Part shown: positions 1 through 11,160 of the stretch, one piece after another
How positions within the stretch are numbered: the first letter of the stretch is position 1
Layout: every line of letters begins with the position of its first letter
Assembly: GCF_964340395.1 (NCBI RefSeq)
Contig: NC_135563.1
Span: forward strand, 14,104,651-14,139,650
Reading direction: 5' to 3'
Source of the DNA: Glandiceps talaboti
Lineage: Eukaryota > Hemichordata > Enteropneusta > Spengelidae
Length of the DNA stretch: 35,000 nt
Program-made: the position numbers and the translations under genes
The notes under the pieces: generated by a model
Told to the model about the DNA's origin: nothing
Seen by the model: the letters and a program-made list of their open reading frames with translations, nothing else
Databases searched by the model: none

Positions 1-1763
1 AGGGGTAAACATGATGATGTCTGTAAGGTAAAACTCATTGTGTACGACAAAATGAATTGTTGGTAAGTGGAAAGCACCACGGTTCCTGGTGGGGAGTTGG
101 TAAATCATTCACAATATATTGGGTAGGCAGTGGGCAGGAGGGCAAGTTGAAACCCAGTGGTAGGGAGGGAGGGAGGGCAGATATCCTTCACCACAAGTGG
201 GGGGCACATACGAATAGCTAATTTTCCTCCCCACAATTTGTTGGTGGGGGGAGGGGCGATTCTATTAAAACATCATTTTTGGTCTGAAACAACATATAAT
301 GAATGAAAACCACATATTAATCTGCCCGTTGGCTGCACCTGAATAACCAAAGTAGTTGATACATTTTATTTTCATCGAATCTAGTCTCCACATTTAGATA
401 CCATAGATAGGAATCGCTTGGAGCGGAAGTTTAATGAGTGGACAGTATACACGCGAACAAGGCATGCCGTAAGCATGAGGACGTGTGTGACGTCATTCTT
501 ATGTAGTAATGACACAAATGTAGTGCAATGATATCTATTTAATAAAACAATGCACACAATTCATTAGTAAAACGATTGTGTAATATGTTAACGCGTAAAT
601 TCAATTCGCCTGGGTTTCATCTAAGTTACCATAGAAACCAAGAACTCTATCTGATGTATGATGGTTCATTTTGATGTCGAATTACGAAATCATCTTTGGC
701 CGTGACCATGCATTTCCGAGTTTAATGTCGTTAATAGCTTTTCAAACTTTCCAAGGACAGATTATTTATATTATACCACTACGATGCTGGTTTTTTTTCA
801 ACCTTTCTTTCATTTCTCAAGTACCTGGTATATATATATAGCCGGCGTCTATATGACGTTAGTTACCATGCCAACAGGTGTATTCTGTAGAGACTGCCGC
901 CAGATATATTATTTACGTATCTGGCAGTATACAAGTGTCAACTGTCCTTTCGGAGATTAACGAGATTTATTTCCTTGAATTGAAGAAATCTGCCAACAAT
1001 AACTGGGAATCAACTCGTGGACAGAAGCTGCCTAACGAATGATGGGATTCATTCTGTTCTACGATAATACGAACTGAAATGTCGTGAATTACGTGTAATT
1101 GTTGGTTAGTCTTGCTTGTTACCGTTTTCAATTGTTCATTTCCAGTGAAACGGGGCATTGCTACGGTAGTTTCGCTAGAAACTCGTAATAGAACGATTCA
1201 AAATAGACGATGCTTATACATCACCACTGTTGATAACCGACTTTCGGATTTCCGATATTTGATCAAATACAATTATGTGGAAATCGCTCGTCCTTTGCAT
1301 GTTTGTCTGGTGTTTTTTTTAAAAAATCGGAATGGAATGGGCAATGTCTTTCCACTGTTTTGTAAGCAATGACAGCAAAGTCTTCAGAAATACATTGAAT
1401 TCATTTGTAAACTTTGCAGACAACAGATTCACAATAAAAGGCAACGATGGATATTTTTGGCTCGTTGCACAGTAGCTGTCAGGGGTCACGAATTTACTAT
1501 ATTTACACAACTGTTGCAAACATGGCTATTTGACGAGTAGAATATATACACATAAATCAGCATATTCATGAAAAAAGATCGAAAAATAATTACTTATGTA
1601 TATTTGTCCTTGTGAACGCAGATGAATGGACATATCAAATATCGGATATTAAAAGAAATGACCTTTGTATTGCCAATAAGTACGTGGATCTTTATAAATG
1701 GTGGCATACATGGCACTAGCCCATACATCTTACCCTAAGCATTAAAATAAACCTCACACTTAC
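1..1763 (-). other. Presumed intron 1 of the receptor gene; no further exon seen
   Basis: This stretch lies downstream of the receptor splice donor on the minus strand. I looked for a continuation of the Venus-flytrap domain (after ITGK) and found none. The short open frames at 967-1158, 1112-1372 and 1319-1519 resemble nothing I recognise and overlap on opposite strands. The first 260 bases are strongly G-rich on the plus strand. Confidence 0.6.
163..177 (+). other. G-quadruplex motif (GGGA)3GGG
   Basis: Four runs of three guanines are separated by single adenines (GGG at 163-165, 167-169, 171-173 and 175-177). This is the classic short-loop arrangement that favours a stable parallel G-quadruplex. 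It lies on the non-template strand relative to the leftward receptor gene, in its presumed intron. Neighbouring G runs at about 207-213 and 245-256 extend the G-rich patch. Confidence 0.6.
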
Positions 1764-2634
1764 CTGTGATACCCTGTCTTGCTACTTCTTCTAATATTAA
1801 TTTAATCTTCGCGAAATGTATGAAAGTAACGAGAACTTTAGCGTCGGGATTTTCTTTGATAGCTGTCACAACGTCTTGAATTTCATCTTCCGTTGGGAAG
1901 GAGGTGACTAGTTTCCTGAACGAGATGCACACATCCCGATCCTCTGCTTCTCGGATAAATTGTTCTATCCCAGGCCGACCGTACGAATCATCGGCGGCGA
2001 TAGTACCAACCCAGTTCCATCCGAAGTGTTTGACCAACTCTGCCATGGCAACAGCTTGTGAGGCATCGCTAGGGACGGTCCGGAAAAATGACTTGTAAAG
2101 TATGCGATCACTAAGCAGTCTGCTTGTAGAACTGTAACTGATCATAGGGATGTTGACGATGCCCATCACGCTGGCCACAGGTACTGATGTTGCCGAGTTG
2201 CTAGCCCCAACTACCGCAAGTACACGACCATCACCTAAACCCTCTTCTTCGGTTTCTAAACTTGCTACAAAGTCGATAGCCCCCTGTAGTGACTTGGACA
2301 CTGCGGAGCACGTATCGCGGATTTCATAACCCAGACTAATGTTTGGCAATATATCATTCCTACGATTAATTTCTTCGATAGCATATATCATAGCCTGTGA
2401 ACGTCGAAAACCTTTGTAATCAAAACTTGTACACGTCTCCTGAATTGGGCCGGATTGCAAAGAGTTATCACTGATTTTAATACGGGAATGAAATGAAAAC
2501 AGACCACCAATCATAATATCTCCGTGCTGGGACACCTTTTGGACTATCGATGACTCGCCTAGGACACCATGCATAAATATTGTCAGATAGGTGAAAACAA
2601 TCCACAGGAGCGTTCTTTTCACGGAAACACACAT
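1764..2634 (-). CDS. Calcium-sensing-receptor-like class C GPCR, first coding exon (partial gene)
   Basis: This exon encodes 290 residues plus one base of the N-terminal region of a class C GPCR, a plasma-membrane receptor with an extracellular ligand-binding Venus-flytrap domain. The ATG at 2634 has A at -3 and opens a hydrophobic signal peptide (about residues 1-26). The family hallmark GDIMIGGLFSFH lies at 38-49, QAMIYAIEEIN at 80-90 and WNWVGTIAADDSYGRPG at 206-222. From memory of human CaSR, the match is close: positions equivalent to S147, D190 and Y218 of the amino-acid pocket are kept and S170 is T. The SSGPD segment is replaced by IHFAK (272-276). Cys68 and Cys109 are present, but the dimer loop lacks both cysteines and is about 12 residues shorter. 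There is one N-glycosylation site (N98). The frame runs into ACAG|GTAAGT, a phase-1 donor at 1763, so the later lobe, cysteine-rich domain and seven helices lie beyond the window. Reading past the donor would stop at 1735. Confidence 0.9.
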
Positions 2635-4500
2635 GTTGACTATTTACACTGTATATTTCACGTTCAGCTGATGTTACTCTTCACATCACGGTATTCACGT
2701 GATCGAGCGTCGTATTCGACATCGCGTGTTTTCATCCGAAAGTTGAATCCCTTGCCAAGTCAAGTGCGTAGTCATTAACACCCAGGAGCTGAAAGTTGGA
2801 TAAAGAAACATCGAAAAAAGAATTAATACAGTCATGTCATTAAAATGTTTCAGGTGTGTGCACTCTGCCAATTTGATGGCAAACCATCATGGAAACATAT
2901 TAAGTGTTAATCATTGCGTTGGTTGCCGGTAAAATTTGTTAACATTCACGAAATGTATTGTGTATAACGTAAATTGTAGATTTGACCCTTAAATGAGTTA
3001 TATACGTCATTATTCTATCGACGTACCGGCGACTGTAATTCTCTTGACAAATTACATCAACGGGTAAAATCTAGTTGCGTTGTGAAAATTGCCAGAAACG
3101 TCGATCGCAGATGATGTCCCTGCGGCGTGGAGCGCATCACTGAATAACATGCCCCAAAGACTGCTGTTCATATCAAAGCAAGACACGTGGTACAAAATAT
3201 CTGCATACTCTAGTTGTTATTGGCTGCAAGTCGAATTGTAGTAGAGATCTCCTTGGATTTTCTTCTTCAATATTTGCATTCGAAGCAAATTGCTTTTATT
3301 GAAATTTGGAAAGCGAGCTCCTCTATATATATATATATACACATAGGGGTTAAGAATAATTCTAAGATCTGTGTTTCCGACCCAGTGAACAAAACATACT
3401 ATTAGACAGATACGTCCTGTCCTTCCGCCCTCACCGACCTCCTCTCTGCGCCCCGTCACGACTCGACGTACCTTACAGACTAAACAAAACGTACATCAAC
3501 ATTTATGTTTCGAAACCATATTTTGCTGATTTCTCAACAGAAATGAGAGATTGAGTTTCCCAACAATGAATGTTACAAAAGAAATGTACTAAAGTGTCGC
3601 ATTAGTGTCCGACAGTGTGCAATTTAGTACAGATGCTTCAATATAACTACAATTTGATGAAGGTGTTGCATAGACAGTAACATTCATGTTGATGTACGTG
3701 TCAAATAAGACTACAGTGTGTGTATTTCAAATTATCGTCAATTCATGAATTGTTAGTGTAACAACTTTAGTCTTCATCGATCTAGTGTAATTTGAGGAGA
3801 CACAGTTTCACCATGTGAGTCAGACACCAACGAGTGTATTTCAAACGTACTTCTATCGGTGTTCTCAAGAATCACTCTGACAGTGAACTTGCAAATAAAC
3901 CCATACCCCTGTCTTTGTAGTAGAGCCATTCGTACAATGGGTAAATTGAGTATGACTAATACATCTACTTTGAAACAAATTTATCAGTCATGTTTTTAAA
4001 ATTGAAAATGAGTAACACACGTCATTGACGATTTAATTGTCATACTAGATACATATATTAATGAATACTAAAGGCACTACGAAGTACAGTAATTGGGAAC
4101 CATTCGGCATAATATTAGATCAGAGAAGAGGAATATTAGATAACGATGCTTTGAAATGAAAGAATTATTCGAACATTAAAAAGATCTCGTCACACCATGC
4201 ATTATAATATAGCTGACCAAATTCTGTGTAAAAACATTGATTCAGAATTGGTATTAAACATTATGTTCGTGAGCCTTCATTATTGTTAACAAGTAAAACA
4301 TTTTGCCATATAAATCTGACAGAGGCTAATTCAGTTTTCTAAATTAGTGTCTTGCGCTACATTACATCAAGAGAAAATCTGTTTTGTTACAAATTTAGTC
4401 AGTTGATATATTCTATTTGCAATAGTGTGATATGCAATAAACGAGATCCGTGACTTCATAATTCCCAGTGATTACTGGAAAACGCAAACCCTCTCGATTT
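2635..4500. other. Upstream flank of the receptor exon; no gene seen
   Basis: This AT-rich stretch lies 5' of the receptor start codon and probably holds its 5' UTR and promoter. I cannot place a transcription start. The only simple repeat is a short (AT)8 run near 3324-3340. Short open frames at 2569-2778 and 3214-3459 occur on both strands and look like chance. Confidence 0.5.
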
Positions 4501-4528
4501 ATATACCTCTGTTTATTTAAGGGCGGCC

Positions 4529-4626
4529 CTTTTTATTTTTCTGTTTCTCATCTCCCGACCGACCCTAATTTGCAGCTCCGACATTAGAAAAAAAAAAAGT
4601 TTTTTTATTTCCGACCGACCCCTGAG
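4529..4626 (+). repeat. GACCGACC-rich dispersed repeat, copy 1
   Basis: The segment contains TGTTTCTCATCTCC (4542-4555) followed directly by CGACCGACC. A poly-A/poly-T junction and a second block, T7ATTTCCGACCGACCCC, follow near 4600-4622. Both blocks recur at 7.1 kb in a different arrangement, with the 14-mer inverted and exact. This indicates an interspersed non-autonomous repeat. I cannot name the family. Confidence 0.5.
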
Positions 4627-4900
4627 CACAGCAAAATTGTAAGGTTCCCCATGGCGTCTTAGGCCAGTTCTGCCGAGGCCACGACCTTGCGACATTGGCC
4701 CCCTAAAATTACAAATGAAGCAATAATTTTCCCACCTTGCGTCGCTTTGGCGCATTCATTTTACGGCAGACATCAAAATTATCTAAGTCCACGGCCGGAC
4801 CAGGCCAGGCTCTGACTCGACGTGAATCCCACAAGAAGTATACTGACTGCGTAAGGGAAAGTTTTGTTGACATCATATAAAGATACAGTGACAACGCGCA
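4627..4900 (-). other. GC-rich segment with open minus frames, unassigned
   Basis: This block is clearly more GC-rich than its surroundings. On the minus strand it keeps an open frame containing GRGLGRTGLRRHGEPYN. A second minus frame (4709-4894) overlaps it. Neither resembles a family I can name with confidence. GC-rich patches stay open in several frames by chance, so this could equally be part of the adjoining dispersed repeat or an eroded exon. Confidence 0.25.
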
Positions 4901-4983
4901 GTTCTATTGTTAATATAAAAAATGCCACAAAAAGATCAACTTTGATAAACTTAATCTACAAATTAAAACATTAGAGGGATTAG

Positions 4984-5157
4984 ATGAGACGTCGAAATGG
5001 ACGTCTCTCGTCACATGTTTTGTCTACTGTCACTGTCGTGACCTCTGACCTAATCACTGACGTGTGCGAAACACTGAACTTGCTACCGGAACATCTATCT
5101 GCCATGCCACAGCTCAGAAGCCTTCGTGAACCAAATTTATGGGAGAGGTTGTGATTT
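4984..5157 (+). CDS. Candidate small open frame, 57 codons, unknown
   Basis: ATG at 4984 opens a 57-codon frame ending at TGA 5155-5157. The second half is leucine-rich and amphipathic (ETLNLLPEHLSAMPQLRSL), loosely like a leucine-rich repeat. An in-frame TAG directly precedes the ATG, so this is either a small independent frame or an exon entered through that AG. A 65-codon frame on the opposite strand covers the same bases, which weakens the case. No splice donor, Kozak context or neighbour supports it further. Confidence 0.2.
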
Positions 5158-5903
5158 TCATTTGTTGATGAGTACATGTGTATTTTGATTCCGAAAAAGC
5201 TGTGTTAGGGGATCGTGTTGCATGATGTTGACAGTGCTAGTGACACATGTGAATGTTGGGCACTGAATCAATGCGTAATCACTGGCATGGCCACTATAGA
5301 CGGCCGATGCATGTGCGCCCGGTCAGATATGAAGAACGAACTTGTTGTGCAAATCAGAAAAAAATTAATGTAATATTTACAGAGCATCCCAACTTTGACT
5401 TTGTTGATAGTTTTAGTTAAAGATTCAAGTTCTGAGTTTCAAGGACACCTAATGTCAGCTTTCCGTATCATTGCAAGTTTACGGTACGTAACTATGCTGT
5501 CATTTGATATAGCAGGACCAAATCATGATACACAGCCAGTAACGGTTAATTAATAAAAAATAAATTATTTTAAAGTTTGTTTGACTATTATTTGTAAGTT
5601 TTTCGTTCACATTTGGTACTTTTTAAAGTCAGGGATTTTTTTTCTTCAAAATGTCATGAATTTGAAGAGGGAATGATAAACACAGCAGTGTACTAACAAT
5701 TTTAAAAATGAAACAAGTGGTTACAAGTTTAGGATTTCTCAAAGTTTTTATTCGAGATCATATGTTCACTGTGACTTATTTTGAAGTTGGTCATTGTCAT
5801 TGTCTGAAAAAAGGGAATTATAAATTTTAGCACTGCTATTCATTGATATTCAGATTAAAAATTGTGACTACCTGGCTGTCCAATCTTTCTAAACAATATA
5901 TCA

Positions 5904-5906
<3 letters not shown>
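5158..5906. other. No feature seen
   Basis: AT-rich sequence with homopolymer T runs. I see no open frame, repeat or RNA-like structure worth naming. Confidence 0.5.

Positions 5907-5962
<56 letters not shown>
5907..5962. repeat. (AT)28 microsatellite
   Basis: Uninterrupted AT dinucleotides for about 56 bases. The tract is self-complementary and could extrude as a cruciform. Confidence 0.97.
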
Positions 5963-5964
<2 letters not shown>

Positions 5965-6095
5965 CATAATCTTAATTGCCTTCTTTTTCTAAGGTGTAAT
6001 GTGTAGTACACTATTTTCAAAAAATAGCTTACTGGGAACTGTTATTATGAATGGAATTTTTTTATGTTGTTAGTAATGGTCTATACGTAATGGAA

Positions 6096-6133
6096 TATCT
6101 CAGACCACAGTATCTCTATAGTGGTCTGAGATA
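6096..6133. repeat. Perfect 13-bp inverted repeat (hairpin)
   Basis: The arms TATCTCAGACCAC (6096-6108) and GTGGTCTGAGATA (6121-6133) are exact reverse complements around a 12-base loop. It is isolated, with no T-run after it. It could be a small foldback remnant or a structured RNA stem. I have no evidence that it is transcribed. Confidence 0.7.
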
Positions 6134-6256
6134 ATTTATATGAATATTTCATAAACAATAATAATTGACCCCACTCCCTGTCAAATGACACCACTTTTTG
6201 GAACCAAGGGGCCTGTGTCCCCACTTGTTGGAAACCTTGGCAGAACACCGCCGTCT

Positions 6257-6295
6257 AACCCCCCCCCCCTCTCACCCACCCACCCACCCAACCCC
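6257..6295 (-). other. C-run and (CCCA)n: G-quadruplex motif on the minus strand
   Basis: Eleven cytosines (6259-6269) are followed by CCC runs at 6275-6277, 6279-6281, 6283-6285 and 6287-6289, then CCCC at 6292-6295. On the minus strand these are five G runs with one- or two-base loops, a strong quadruplex pattern, plus an i-motif possibility on the plus strand. Confidence 0.6.
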
Positions 6296-7105
6296 TTTGT
6301 TACGTCAGAGCAGCATGTGTCTTTCATCATGGCAGAAATCATTGAGGTTTGATGAGGGACAGGGCTCAAAATTAATACTGTCACGCGGTACATTTTGCTG
6401 CAATGCAATAATAGCTCAGAATATTTCCATCATTTTCAAAATTATGCTTAAAATTGGTAAAAGTCATACTGCATTCCAAATTTCTTGACCAGTTTTTAGC
6501 TTTAAATCAGTTGTATTATCAGGGAAATGACCGACTCCATAGCCGTTTCATGACCCATGACATGCATGACCTTTGAAGACATTCCAATGTTTACATTATT
6601 ACTTTTAATTACTTTTAAACAGTAAATCCCAAAGGGGTTCTGAGTTCTAGAAATGCTTGACATGTTATCTGGTGGATTATTTTGACAAGTTCACACTGAA
6701 GAAAAATGTTTCATAGAAGTAATGGTTTATATAAATGAAAATTCATCTAGCACACTGATCAGTGACAATCACGTACGTGTTTCAAAAAGTTACACACTAA
6801 AGTTCAAATTGGATAACTTGAAAACATTGTTAGCGATGGCAATGCCACTTTGATTAATAGGACGAATGTATTAGTACTCCTGATAAAATCACACAATAGT
6901 TCATGGCTACAGATATACACCCATCAGGATGATAAGTATTTAATCATCTTCTTACAAAGTTGTTCTACAGACTTGTCAACCTTGCTAAAATGAAGGAAAG
7001 AGACTTGTAACAAGGAAATCAATAAAGAGAAGAGAAATGAAGTTGTATACAGACTAACAGGACAGAAAGGACAGAGAATAGAACTGAAAAAATACATTTT
7101 TTTTT
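6296..7105. other. No feature seen
   Basis: AT-rich sequence. The open frame at 6198-6488 crosses the C-rich tract, has biased composition and resembles nothing I know. Confidence 0.45.
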
Positions 7106-7186
7106 CTTGCCCCCCTTTTTTTTTTATTTCGCCCGCCCGACCCGCCTGACTATTCCATTGGAGATGAGAAACAAAAAAAAAAAAAC
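7106..7186 (-). repeat. GACCGACC-rich dispersed repeat, copy 2 (rearranged)
   Basis: A C6T10ATTTCGCCCGCC block (from 7110) resembles the T7ATTTCCGACCGACC block at 4.6 kb. It is followed at 7160-7173 by GGAGATGAGAAACA, the exact reverse complement of the 4542-4555 14-mer, and then a 13-base A run. Poly-T at one end and poly-A at the other give it a foldback look. Confidence 0.45.
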
Positions 7187-7405
7187 CTCACCCTTAGCTT
7201 ACAGTTCTCTGTATGTAGTCAATTTAAGTGTACAATGTAGTTTATTATAGTTTATTCGTGTCAATGCACTCCATTTTGCCTTCCAATATGTTAACAACGT
7301 ATAGTGGTTATTATAATTTTAAAAAAAACATACCGTAAACTTCTTTTACTCATATGAACCATATAGATATGCAACATTTTGTTAATTCACTGTCAACAGT
7401 TGACC

Positions 7406-7529
<124 letters not shown>

Positions 7530-8724
7530 CACATTTAGTTTATTATTAATTTTAATAAAATATGGTACCATGAAATATTGATGGCAAGAACACGATTATG
7601 GGAAATTAAAATATTGTAATGTGTAAAAAGTCTAGAGGGATACATGGAGATATTAAATTCTACAATATATATTTATTAAATCTTGCTTCACTTGCATCTG
7701 ATTCAATTTATATGTAAAGTTTGCAGTAAATGTGATGGTGAGTTGTTAAGATACTAAAAGTGTTCGTGGTTGCCAGAAGTGCACACCTCACAATGGTACC
7801 CTGAAAGTGTATGGTAAAGATAAAATCCAACAGGTGGTTATATCCTTTAGCTGTCAAAGTGTTGACTCGGTGTTCGACATGTACACGATTAGCAGCCCTC
7901 TACCGGAGCTAATAATGTAATATTAAAGTTTGTGCAGCAGGTGACAACCAACTCCTTGTCTGTGTTGCTGCTGAAGTACTGTCAGTATACTGGATAGTGT
8001 AAGACAAACAGGGATAATATCAAACAGCTGTTATACTTTGCAGATTACAATCAGTACCCTTAATATTTGAAACTGACAACACTATTGAACTCTGCCTTGT
8101 TCGTTATTTTAAAACCATAGCAACCAAGGCACAATGAAACCGTAGAGAGTGTCACTTTCCCATCGACATGGTGAAACCCCGGTCTAATTGGAATTGGTAT
8201 TCCAGGGAAGATGTCTGTTCACAGGCAATCTATATACATTTATATACAGTGCGAGTGTATCGATTGTTGTAATGAGAAATACAACAATACAGCACTAGCC
8301 CCACAATATATCATTTTAAACTCGGTTCGATATATAAACAGTAAGTGAAGGAAGCAATAACCTATGAATATGAATGAATAGTCGACGTAATACTCGAAAC
8401 AATGTCATGTAAATCGACCGTTGTTAGAAAACTAGAAAATGTACTTCCATAGTCACAGTGGGGATTTTGTAGAACAACATTATATTTGTAAATCTGTCGT
8501 CGATTTGCTGCAGTGTATTTTGTTAATATTTAATTCATAAATTGATAACTGTCGAGAAATTTTATTTTTCTTTCATTTTGCTGCGCGTTGAATTGAGACG
8601 ATTCTTTCACTATTAAACTGTATTGTTAATAGAAGTAAATTAATTGAATGTAATGTCAAAATACGCTACAATATTTATATATTTACATTTGATATATTTG
8701 GATGCATTTTGAAATGCGTCTTAG
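7530..8724. other. No confident feature
   Basis: AT-rich sequence without repeats. A short tryptophan-rich open stretch at 8150-8224 was considered and not accepted. Confidence 0.4.
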
Positions 8725-8928
8725 TTGTGTATGTTTGAAATTAACATTAAAGAGAAAGGGAAGGTATTGCACTCTTGTTTCCATGGCGACAAAAAAAATG
8801 CTTGGTATTATGACACGTACGATGAAAATAGTGACGCTTGCTACATGTACTGGATTCCAATACTACACAGGGGTTTCGTTTGTTTCAAGGGGAACAACGT
8901 TGACTATGATAATTGCAAGTCCTATTAA
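8725..8928 (+). CDS. Candidate terminal exon, cysteine/tyrosine-rich, unknown protein
   Basis: The frame opens immediately after an AG (8723-8724, within an in-frame TAG) and runs 67 codons to TAA 8926-8928. This is the pattern expected of a final exon entered at a phase-0 acceptor. The peptide has five cysteines and is rich in W, Y, D and G (for example HGDKKNAWYYDTYDENSDAC), a composition typical of secreted or extracellular domains. The tract before the AG is only moderately T-rich. No upstream exon was identified, and no AATAAA follows within about 300 bases. An overlapping frame from ATG 8702 gives a less protein-like product. The family is unknown, and chance remains possible. Confidence 0.3.
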   Translation: MCMFEINIKEKGKVLHSCFHGDKKNAWYYDTYDENSDACYMYWIPILHRGFVCFKGNNVDYDNCKSY

Positions 8929-10637
8929 AATGACGTATCATTACTGAACATACTAGTGGTTCATATCAAACTTGAAACAGTTACTAGTATTCTGGTTTCC
9001 ATGGAAATAGCAGCTATAAATCAAATTTGAGCGTGAGTAGCGCTAGTTTAAAGACAACGAGATTGTTAACGTAGTAGGCCCTATTTTAACTTTTTCCTAG
9101 ATGTTGTACAGTATAACTGTATACATGCCACTTCGTCACGCAAAAAAGGTAGCGACAATGTACCAGCTTCAATTTTCATTACAAAACCTTCAAAGTACAC
9201 GCTTTCTCGTCATGTACTTTCAAATGTTACAAAGAGTACTCTTGCTTGAAAGTGGTGATTGTCACTGATTGAGCGGCTATCGTATTTCAACGACGGCCTC
9301 GGGCAAATACTTGCGGGAACATGTCTATCGTGACAGCTACCAAATACACATGGGAGACGTGAATATTAACTAAAACTCATGTGAATTGACAACCCATGTA
9401 ATGAAATACAAATACGTACGGGTCTCCGCAGGGCACATCTTTCAAATCAATTATTTTTTTTTATTTTTTTATTGGGGGGGTTGGGGTTGTTGTTTATAAA
9501 TACAATCATCGATTTTTGGAGGCATGTCACTTCCTTGTCAATATTCCTTCCTGCATGTATATCGATTTGAATGACAAGGTTAAAAGGTAACGTTCGGACG
9601 GACGATATCATTGGATTACTAGTACATGGTTGAGGATAGTTTCATTAGGTATACGAGCACATCTCTGAGTGGCTATAACTGTTGTTCTACTCCTTCATTG
9701 CTAAGGAATTATGTTTAGATGAATACAAACTGTACCACTTGAGTCCAGTATTGATATATTTGCTCGGATACATGTATATGTTTATGAGTGTTGGTATTTT
9801 GCATTTTATTAGCTAACTAATAAGTTTTACAATGTCAGTAACAAATAACTTAGAATACACCTCGGGGATAATTTCCTTGAAATCGAAGTAACTCAAAATC
9901 TCTCAAACTTCACCACATGACTATTTGTTCCTGGTCCTTCTGACAAAATAAAACAAATTTTGTTGCTCACTGTCACGTTTTCAAAAATATCCACAATCTT
10001 TTTATTTTCCCATAAATTTAAAAAAAAAGTTATCAGCCATATAGGATTCTAAAATGATGGTTTGTTTATCAGATACTGAACTCGCTTCTGATCAGGAAAC
10101 TGTGGCATTACCCAGGTTATGTATCTGGCTACAGTAATATTTGTGAAAGTATTTTAAAAAATCATCAACAGTTGTGACGTCATAGCTATTACCTTGCCTT
10201 TTCATCCAAGGATGAGATTAGATCGGAAGTATCGTTTAGATGAAGCCAACCATGTAAAGCCGGTCATACTGAAATGTTCAGCTGTCCTGTATTTTACCGG
10301 ATTGGGTTCAAAGACTAAAGGAAGATACGTATTTTAGTGATGGATACAGGAAGAAAAATAAACCTATGTTTCGTGGCAAATCATAACCAGAAAATATCCC
10401 ATTTTCCTATCTTTATATCACACTTTCCAGCTATACGTCAACGATGTGAAATATACACGATACATACCAAAGTTTTGAGTATATTTCAAAATAAGTTTTT
10501 CAAATACTGAAAATGTCAAGGCCCGTATAAGATGTACGAATCAGTGCAACAAACATATTCGGGTTAATCCTATTATCCTGAAATCGTATCACGACATCAG
10601 AAGCCATTGAATCGCATTTCGTTATGTTATTCACAAT
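8929..10637. other. No gene seen
   Basis: AT-rich unique-looking sequence. A T-rich then G7 stretch at 9451-9480 is low complexity. No supported exon, RNA gene or element. Confidence 0.45.
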
Positions 10638-10712
10638 AATAAATGCATTCGTATTTCGTGACGTTGTCCATTTCATCACTACTGTGATAAATGCATTCGT
10701 ATTTCGTGATGT
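10638..10712. repeat. Two-copy tandem duplication, period about 49 bp
   Basis: ATGCATTCGTATTTCGTGA occurs twice, near 10642-10660 and 10690-10708, with ATAA before each copy. This is a recent-looking duplication of about 26 bases with 23 bases between copies. Confidence 0.8.
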
Positions 10713-11160
10713 TTTTAATTCCATTCGCTGTTACAGTAATACGTCTTCATTTTAATTAGTTAACATGCGGCATTCTCTAGCACGCTGGGATAATAAGGCC
10801 CAGGATCATATATCTACGGATTAGCTAGTTCTTGCATAGCTGTGGTATCATATTTTGATATTTAAAAAAAATATTTCAAGAATCGCACAGTGTATAAATA
10901 CAAAGGCTTGTTAGTGATATAATGCGATCTGCAATCGGATCTATAACATATTTCTGGCTATGTATCGTAATTAATGCTATTCACCAACCACTAAGCTCCA
11001 ATTTAAATAAAAAGTGAATTCCTAAAAAACTTCTTAATCACACCACTGCTTTCATCGTGTTTATATTCACAATACTTACAAGGTCTTACGAAACACGTGC
11101 TAATGAATTTTATACAAAGGCGTACATTTGTTATAAATATATCTATAAATTCATAGATTT
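10713..11160. other. No feature seen
   Basis: AT-rich sequence leading into the minisatellite. I see nothing supportable here. Confidence 0.45.

Noticed and set aside
4513-4755. Minus-strand frame with GRTGLRRHG, faintly like a Nudix/TRPM-type motif
   Set aside because: Only a few residues match, there is no continuation, and the frame runs through repeat and homopolymer sequence.
8150-8224. Short open stretch with two cysteines and WNWY, possibly an exon upstream of 8725-8928
   Set aside because: Under 30 informative codons, no good donor (GC only) and a weak acceptor. Likely chance.
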